DNA of 10,762 bases from Brevundimonas sp. UBA5936. Lineage in GTDB: Bacteria; Pseudomonadota; Alphaproteobacteria; Caulobacterales; Caulobacteraceae. The notes under the pieces were generated by a model. That model saw only the letters and a list, made by a program, of their open reading frames with translations, ran no database searches and was not told the origin of the DNA. Shown here one piece after another: positions 7,243-10,762 of this stretch. The DNA is taken from assembly GCA_002430835.1 (NCBI GenBank), contig DJDA01000053.1, positions 1 to 10,762 of the forward strand, in the 5' to 3' direction. Within the stretch, counting starts at the first letter, position 1. The number at the start of each line of letters is the position of its first letter. Position numbers and translations under genes: made by a program.

Positions 7243-7968
7243 TCAGCCGCCGACGGCGTGCAGGGCCGCGCCGTGATCGCGCAGCCAGCGGCGGTGCGGG
7301 CGGTGATCTCCGACCAGGCGGCCGACCACCGCCCAATAGGCGGGGCTGTGGTCGGCGTGGACCAGGTGGGCGACCTCGTGCGCGGCCAGGTAGTCGGCCA
7401 CAGCGGGCGGAGCCATGATGACGCGCCAGGAATAGCGGATCGAGCGGTTGTACGGGCTGCACGAGCCCCAGCGCGAGCGGGTGTCGACGATGGACACCTT
7501 CACCGGTTTCTGGCCCAGGGTCTTCAGATGGACGTCGGTTCGCTCGACCAGGAAGTCGCGCGCGGCGCGACGGAACCAGTTCTCAATGCGGCGCGAGAAG
7601 GCCTCGCCCTCGCCGCCCGAGCGCAGCACCGGCCCCTCCGGCGTGTCGATCAAGCGCGCCGCTCCTGCGCCCCCGCTGGCTTCCAGGCGCACCGGGCGCC
7701 CCAGCCAGGTCACGACGGCGCCCGGCTCGAACGGCTGAGTGTCGATCCGCGCGGCCAGCCGTTCGGCGATCCATCCGGCCTTGGTGCGGGCGAAGGCCAC
7801 GACCTCGCCCAGGCGTCGCTCGCTGGGCGCTACGGCCACGGCCTCGCCGGCGCGGGCGTCGATGCGGATCGACAGCCGACGCGCGCGCGGATTGACCGAC
7901 AGCCTCAGGGCGCCGCCGCCCTCAAGCGGCAGACGCTGACCGTTCCGGTACGACACTGATAGCTTCAT
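7243..7968 (-). CDS. YgjP-like zinc metallopeptidase (PF01863 / DUF45 type)
   Basis: A 241-residue predicted cytoplasmic zinc-dependent hydrolase; substrates of this family are poorly known. The C-terminal domain carries the family's signature block: VDTRSRWGSCS (161-171), IRYSWRVIMAPPAVADYLAAHEVAHL (177-202) with the zinc motif HEVAH (His197, Glu198, His201), and HSPAYW (207-212), where His207 is a likely third ligand. The N-terminal half (about 20-100) is the usual beta-rich domain with RARRLSIRID (28-37). There is no signal peptide. The ATG at 7968 lies inside the 3' end of phaZ, a 47-base overlap in a different frame, and has no clear Shine-Dalgarno. Translation by coupling to phaZ is therefore likely; a GTG at 7956 is a less likely alternative start. 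Confidence 0.9.
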   Translation of the reverse strand: MKLSVSYRNGQRLPLEGGGALRLSVNPRARRLSIRIDARAGEAVAVAPSERRLGEVVAFARTKAGWIAERLAARIDTQPFEPGAVVTWLGRPVRLEASGGAGAARLIDTPEGPVLRSGGEGEAFSRRIENWFRRAARDFLVERTDVHLKTLGQKPVKVSIVDTRSRWGSCSPYNRSIRYSWRVIMAPPAVADYLAAHEVAHLVHADHSPAYWAVVGRLVGDHRPHRRWLRDHGAALHAVGG

Positions 7969-9202
7969 TGCTGGCGATGAAGTCGCGCACGCGGGGATAG
8001 ATCTCCTCGCGGAAACGGCGGCCGTTGAAGACGCCGTAGTGGCCGACCTTGGGCTGGACGTAGAGCAGGCGGCGGTCGTCAGGAATGTTGGGCGTCAGGC
8101 CGTGCGCCGCCTGGGTCTGGCCGACGCCAGAGATGTCGTCCATCTCGCCCTCGATGGTGGCCAGGCCGATGTCCGTGATCGCGGTCAGATCGACCGTCTC
8201 GCCGCGATGCTGCAACAGGCCGCGCGGCAGCAGGTGCTGCTGGAAGACGATGTCGATGGTCTGGAGATAGAACTCCTCGGTCAGGTCCAGCACCGACAGA
8301 TATTCGTCGTAGAACTGCTCGTGCTTCTCGACCCCGTCGCCGTCGCCGGCCACCAGATCCTCGAAATAGCGGCGATGGGCGTCGACGTGCTTGTCCTCGT
8401 TCATCGACATGAAGCTGTAGAGCTGGACGAAGCCCGGATAGACCCGCCGCCCGACGCCCGGATAGGGCCAGGGCACGGTGTGGATCATGTTCGACTTAAA
8501 CCAGGTGAAGGGCTTTTCCTCGGCCAGCTGGTTCGTCACCGTCGGCGACAGGCGGGCGTCGATGGGCGAGCCCATGAAGGTCATGGAGGCGGGCCGGTTC
8601 GGGTCGTTCTCGGCCGCCATCACGGCGCAGGCCGCCAACACCGGCGGCCCCGGCTGGCAGACGCCGACGACGTGGGCGCGCGGCCCCACCGCCGCCAGCA
8701 TGTCGCGCACGTGGTCGATGTAGTCGTTGAAGTCGAACCGACCTTCCAGCATCGGCACCTGGCGGGCGTTGGTCCAGTCGGTGACATAGACGTCGTGGTC
8801 CTGCAGGAAGGTCTCGACCGTGCCGCGCAGCAGGGTGGCGTAGTGGCCCGACAGCGGGGCCACGATCACCACGGCGGGCGCCGCCGCAGGTTTGCCTGCG
8901 CGCTTCAGGTCGCCGATGTTGCGGGCGAACCGCACCAGACGGCACCAGGGCGAGGACCAGACGACCTGTTCGGTCGTGCGGACCGGCTTGCCGTCAATCT
9001 CAAGCGTCTCCAGCCCCCAGTCGGGCTTGCCGTAACGGCGCGTCAGGCTCTCGAACACCTCGGCCGAGGCATAGGCGGTGCGGCCGATGGCCGTGTCCGA
9101 CGCCGGGTTGAACGGAGAGGTCCAGAACTGACGGGCCATCTGGGCCCCGATCCGGAACGGCGTCGCCGAATGATAGGCGAGCTCGTGAAAAGCGTAGAAC
9201 AT
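7922..9202 (-). CDS. phaZ: Intracellular poly(3-hydroxybutyrate) depolymerase
   Basis: A 426-residue enzyme that mobilises stored PHB granules in the cytoplasm, releasing hydroxybutyrate units or oligomers. It belongs to the intracellular PhaZ family, which uses a cysteine nucleophile in place of serine: Cys182 in GVCQPGPP (180-187). The other triad members are probably Asp355 in EGEMDDISG and His388 in KVGHYGVFNGRRF; these positions agree closely with the Cys183/Asp355/His388 triad I recall for Ralstonia PhaZ1. PLSGHYATLLRGTVE (116-130) and VYVTDWTNARQVP (138-150) are further family blocks. No signal peptide or starch-binding linker is present, so it is not an extracellular depolymerase. The ATG at 9202 has only a weak GGGG upstream. 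It lies 97 bases after the SCO gene, with its own promoter-like sequence, and overlaps the next gene by 47 bases. No phaC, phaR or phasin gene is in view. Confidence 0.93.
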   Translation of the reverse strand: MFYAFHELAYHSATPFRIGAQMARQFWTSPFNPASDTAIGRTAYASAEVFESLTRRYGKPDWGLETLEIDGKPVRTTEQVVWSSPWCRLVRFARNIGDLKRAGKPAAAPAVVIVAPLSGHYATLLRGTVETFLQDHDVYVTDWTNARQVPMLEGRFDFNDYIDHVRDMLAAVGPRAHVVGVCQPGPPVLAACAVMAAENDPNRPASMTFMGSPIDARLSPTVTNQLAEEKPFTWFKSNMIHTVPWPYPGVGRRVYPGFVQLYSFMSMNEDKHVDAHRRYFEDLVAGDGDGVEKHEQFYDEYLSVLDLTEEFYLQTIDIVFQQHLLPRGLLQHRGETVDLTAITDIGLATIEGEMDDISGVGQTQAAHGLTPNIPDDRRLLYVQPKVGHYGVFNGRRFREEIYPRVRDFIASNEAISVVPERSASAA

Positions 9203-9240
9203 GAAACCCCGTCTGCGGCCCCCGCCGATGCGGAACGCCG

Positions 9241-9263
9241 ATCATACAGAGTGCGGCGCCGCA
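9241..9263 (-). promoter_or_regulatory. Candidate phaZ promoter -10 with adjacent palindrome
   Basis: On the minus strand a strong -10 hexamer, TATGAT (9241-9246), lies about 38 bases before the phaZ ATG. Five bases upstream of it is a perfect 12-bp palindrome, TGCGGCGCCGCA (9252-9263), which would fall in the spacer between -10 and -35, a classic operator position. The matching -35 would lie in the T-run CTTTTTT just beyond and is poor, so activator dependence is possible. TGC/GCA-type dyads recall sites described for the PHB regulator PhaR, but the identity of any binding protein is inference. Confidence 0.45.
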
Positions 9264-9299
9264 AAAAAGACCGGTCGCGCTTCGTTCAGGGAAAGGTGA

Positions 9300-9920
9300 T
9301 CAGCCCTTTTCCATGGCGTTTTCGATCAGGGTCGCGGTGCGGCTGGGCCCCAGGTCGTGCGCCACGGCGCTGCGGAACTTTCCGTCCGGCCCCATCAGAT
9401 AGACGGTCAGGCCGTGGTTCATGGTGTAGCCTTCGCCCTCGCCGACCTTCTGATAGAAGGCGCGATAGGCCTTGGCGGCCTTGGCCACCTGCTCCGGCGT
9501 GCCGGTCAGGCCGATGACGCCGTCGGGGAAGCCGTCCGACGAGAGGTAGTCCTTCAGCATCTGCGGCGTGTCGCGTTCGGGGTCGATGCTGATGAAGACG
9601 ATCTGCAGATCATCAGCCTTGTCGCCCATCCGCTCCTGCACGGCGTTCAGCACGCCCAGGGTGGTCGGGCAGTAGTCGGGGCAGTAGGTGAAGCCGAAGA
9701 AGACCAGGGTCCATTTGCCGTTCAGGATCGTCTGGTCGACCGTCTTGCCGTCCTGATCCGTCAGAGTGAAGTCGCCGCCGACCAGGGGCTGGCCCGTCGC
9801 GACGTCCGTGGTCTGGGCCGCCTGCTGCCGGCCGCCGACGACCACCATGGTGATCAGGCCCAGCGCCAGGGCGATGACCGCGCAGGCGGCGGCGAACAGG
9901 ATCACAGGACGGCGGGGCAT
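9300..9920 (-). CDS. senC: SCO1/SenC/PrrC family copper chaperone
   Basis: A 206-residue membrane-anchored, thioredoxin-fold protein that delivers copper to the CuA or CuB site of haem-copper oxidases on the periplasmic side. One hydrophobic anchor lies at residues 6-28. The copper ligands are all present: Cys80 and Cys84 in FGFTYCPDYCP (75-85) and His169 in MNHG (167-170). FISIDPERDTP (109-119) is the usual SCO block. The start at 9920 is firm: GAGGAG ends five bases before the ATG. It is transcribed divergently from the RegB-type kinase with an 89-base gap, as senC/prrC is from regB/prrB in Rhodobacter, hence the symbol. It probably supports oxidase assembly and may inform the kinase. Downstream on the same strand is phaZ, not the expected response regulator. 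Confidence 0.94.
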   Translation of the reverse strand: MPRRPVILFAAACAVIALALGLITMVVVGGRQQAAQTTDVATGQPLVGGDFTLTDQDGKTVDQTILNGKWTLVFFGFTYCPDYCPTTLGVLNAVQERMGDKADDLQIVFISIDPERDTPQMLKDYLSSDGFPDGVIGLTGTPEQVAKAAKAYRAFYQKVGEGEGYTMNHGLTVYLMGPDGKFRSAVAHDLGPSRTATLIENAMEKG

Positions 9921-10009
9921 GGCGTCTCCTCATCAGGCACGGAGGTCATTTCGGCGGCCGCGACACGGCGAACCGTGCAGCCGCTCTTCGCCCGGTCTAT
10001 AGAAGAGCG
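9921..10009. promoter_or_regulatory. Divergent senC / regB control region with two dyads
   Basis: An 89-base intergenic region shared by two divergent genes. It contains CACGG-CGAA-CCGTG (9964-9968/9973-9977) and a perfect 9-bp inverted repeat, CCGCTCTTC (9981-9989) with GAAGAGCGG (10002-10010), whose right arm covers the kinase Shine-Dalgarno-like AGAAGAG and the first base of its GTG start. Between the arms is the self-complementary TCTATAGA (9996-10003), which can be read as a -10 (TATAGA) on either strand. If used on the plus strand it would place the RNA start at or next to the GTG, giving a leaderless mRNA. No good -35 is visible on either strand. Confidence 0.5.
9925..9931 (-). promoter_or_regulatory. 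Strong ribosome binding site of senC
   Basis: On the minus strand GAGGAGA precedes the ATG at 9920 at optimal spacing. It is the best Shine-Dalgarno in the window and fixes the senC start. Confidence 0.7.
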
Positions 10010-10762
10010 GTGAGCCGTACAGAAGCCCCCATCCCGTCGCACGCCCGGCCCCAGGCCCATCATCAGGCCCATCCGCATGACCTGATCCAGGCGGCCGGCG
10101 AACTGGCCGGTCTGCCGGAACTGCCCCGACGCGGGCGGGGCCTGTCGCTGCGCACCCTGATCGTGCTGCGCTGGCTGGCGGTGATCGGCCAGACCTCGGC
10201 CATCCTGACCGCCTATTTCGCCCTGCACTTCCCCTTGCCTCTGTGGGAGTGCCTGACCGTGATCGGCGCGGGCGTGGCGATGAACCTGGCGACCATGGCG
10301 CGGGCGCGGCGCATCGACGGCAGCCTGCCCGACGGGCCGAGAACCGCCGCCCAGCTCGGCTTCGACATTCTGCAACTGGCGACGCTGCTGGCCCTGACCG
10401 GCGGGCTGGCCAACCCCTTCTGCCTCTTGCTGGTGGCGCCCGTGACCATCGCGGCGGCGGCCCTGCCGGCGCGTCAGGCGGTGATCCTGGGCGTCATGGC
10501 GCTGATCGCCGTGGGCTTCCTCTTCTCCTGGTCCCTGCCGCTGCCGTGGCGGCAGCATGAGCATCTGGAGCTGCCGGGCCTCTATCGCCTAGGGCTGGGG
10601 CTGGCCCTGGTGACGGGGGTGCTGTTCACGGCCGGCTACGCCTGGAAGGTGGCGGCCGACGCCGACAAGCTGGAACTGGCCCTCGCCACCACCCAGGACG
10701 TGCTGCAGCGCGAACAACGGCTGGCGGCCCTGGGCGGACTGGCCGCCGCCGCCGCCCATGCG
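10010..10762 (+). CDS. regB: RegB/PrrB/ActS-type redox-sensing histidine kinase (N-terminal membrane part only)
   Basis: The first 251 codons of a membrane sensor kinase that runs off the right edge. After a His-rich cytoplasmic tail (HARPQAHHQAHPHD, 11-24), six hydrophobic segments follow, near residues 49-71, 78-97, 115-132, 136-152, 155-177 and 190-211, the RegB topology. The heptad GGLANPF (131-137), a hallmark of RegB that senses quinone redox state, sits between the third and fourth segments. A short coiled linker (215-240) leads to LGGLAAAAAHA, where His250 matches the phospho-acceptor of the RegB H-box; the rest of the kinase domain and its redox-active Cys are outside the window. The GTG at 10010 is chosen because no ATG occurs in the following 80 codons and the RegB N-terminus aligns. 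RegB normally phosphorylates the response regulator RegA; no regA gene is in view. Confidence 0.9.
   Translation, partial: MSRTEAPIPSHARPQAHHQAHPHDLIQAAGELAGLPELPRRGRGLSLRTLIVLRWLAVIGQTSAILTAYFALHFPLPLWECLTVIGAGVAMNLATMARARRIDGSLPDGPRTAAQLGFDILQLATLLALTGGLANPFCLLLVAPVTIAAAALPARQAVILGVMALIAVGFLFSWSLPLPWRQHEHLELPGLYRLGLGLALVTGVLFTAGYAWKVAADADKLELALATTQDVLQREQRLAALGGLAAAAAHA

Noticed and set aside
9252..9282. The T-run plus palindrome after senC as an intrinsic terminator
   Set aside because: On the minus strand the T6 follows GACCGGTC, a palindrome with no loop, and precedes rather than follows the larger palindrome, so no proper terminator hairpin forms before the T-run.
8039..9517. A 492-codon open frame on the plus strand opposite phaZ and senC
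   Set aside because: Antisense shadow of conserved genes; no recognisable domain and no Shine-Dalgarno.
1..10762. CRISPR array, tRNA or rRNA gene, insertion sequence, phage or defence cassette
   Set aside because: I looked for regularly spaced repeats, clover-leaf sequences with CCA-adjacent stems, transposase motifs and terminal repeats, and nuclease, toxin or reverse-transcriptase motifs, and saw none.

Overview
The window is GC-rich DNA with the strong G/C third-position bias of an alphaproteobacterium. The gene set points to Caulobacterales, with a Brevundimonas- or Caulobacter-like genome the best guess: a RhlE-type helicase, a DUF1345 protein, a class 1A PBP, an intracellular PHB depolymerase, and a SCO/RegB pair. 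This assignment is inferred from protein character, not from a database search. The window is densely coding with no large gene-free region. I see no rRNA, tRNA, insertion sequence, prophage gene, CRISPR array or plasmid function, so it looks like ordinary chromosome.

Layout, left to right. Minus strand 1-3396: a Rieske non-heme iron oxygenase (2281-3396), then a DUF1345 membrane protein (1576-2223), then a 279-base spacer that looks like a structured mRNA leader, then a DEAD-box RNA helicase (1-1296) whose C-terminus runs off the left edge. Plus strand 3496-7210: a secreted alpha/beta hydrolase that overlaps a SAM methyltransferase by ATGA, then a bifunctional class A penicillin-binding protein. 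Minus strand 7243-9920: a SCO1/SenC copper chaperone, then an intracellular PHB depolymerase (phaZ), then a YgjP-like zinc metallopeptidase whose start overlaps the phaZ end by 47 bases. Plus strand 10010 to the right edge: the membrane half of a RegB/PrrB/ActS redox sensor kinase, cut off at its phospho-acceptor histidine.

How the genes fit together. The right end is the clearest unit. A SenC/SCO protein divergent from a RegB-type kinase reproduces half of the reg/prr locus of Rhodobacter, which links cytochrome oxidase copper loading to redox sensing of the quinone pool. Here the gene following senC is phaZ rather than regA. The PBP acts in peptidoglycan synthesis. The helicase probably acts in RNA folding or decay, possibly in the cold. 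The hydrolase/methyltransferase pair, the Rieske oxygenase and DUF1345 have no assignable substrates.

Non-coding signals worth noting are a perfect 9-bp inverted repeat over the regB start, a 12-bp palindrome beside a good -10 upstream of phaZ, hairpins in the helicase leader, and a 10-bp hairpin between the convergent PBP and metallopeptidase genes. I found no convincing new multi-gene system; the interest lies in regulatory architecture.
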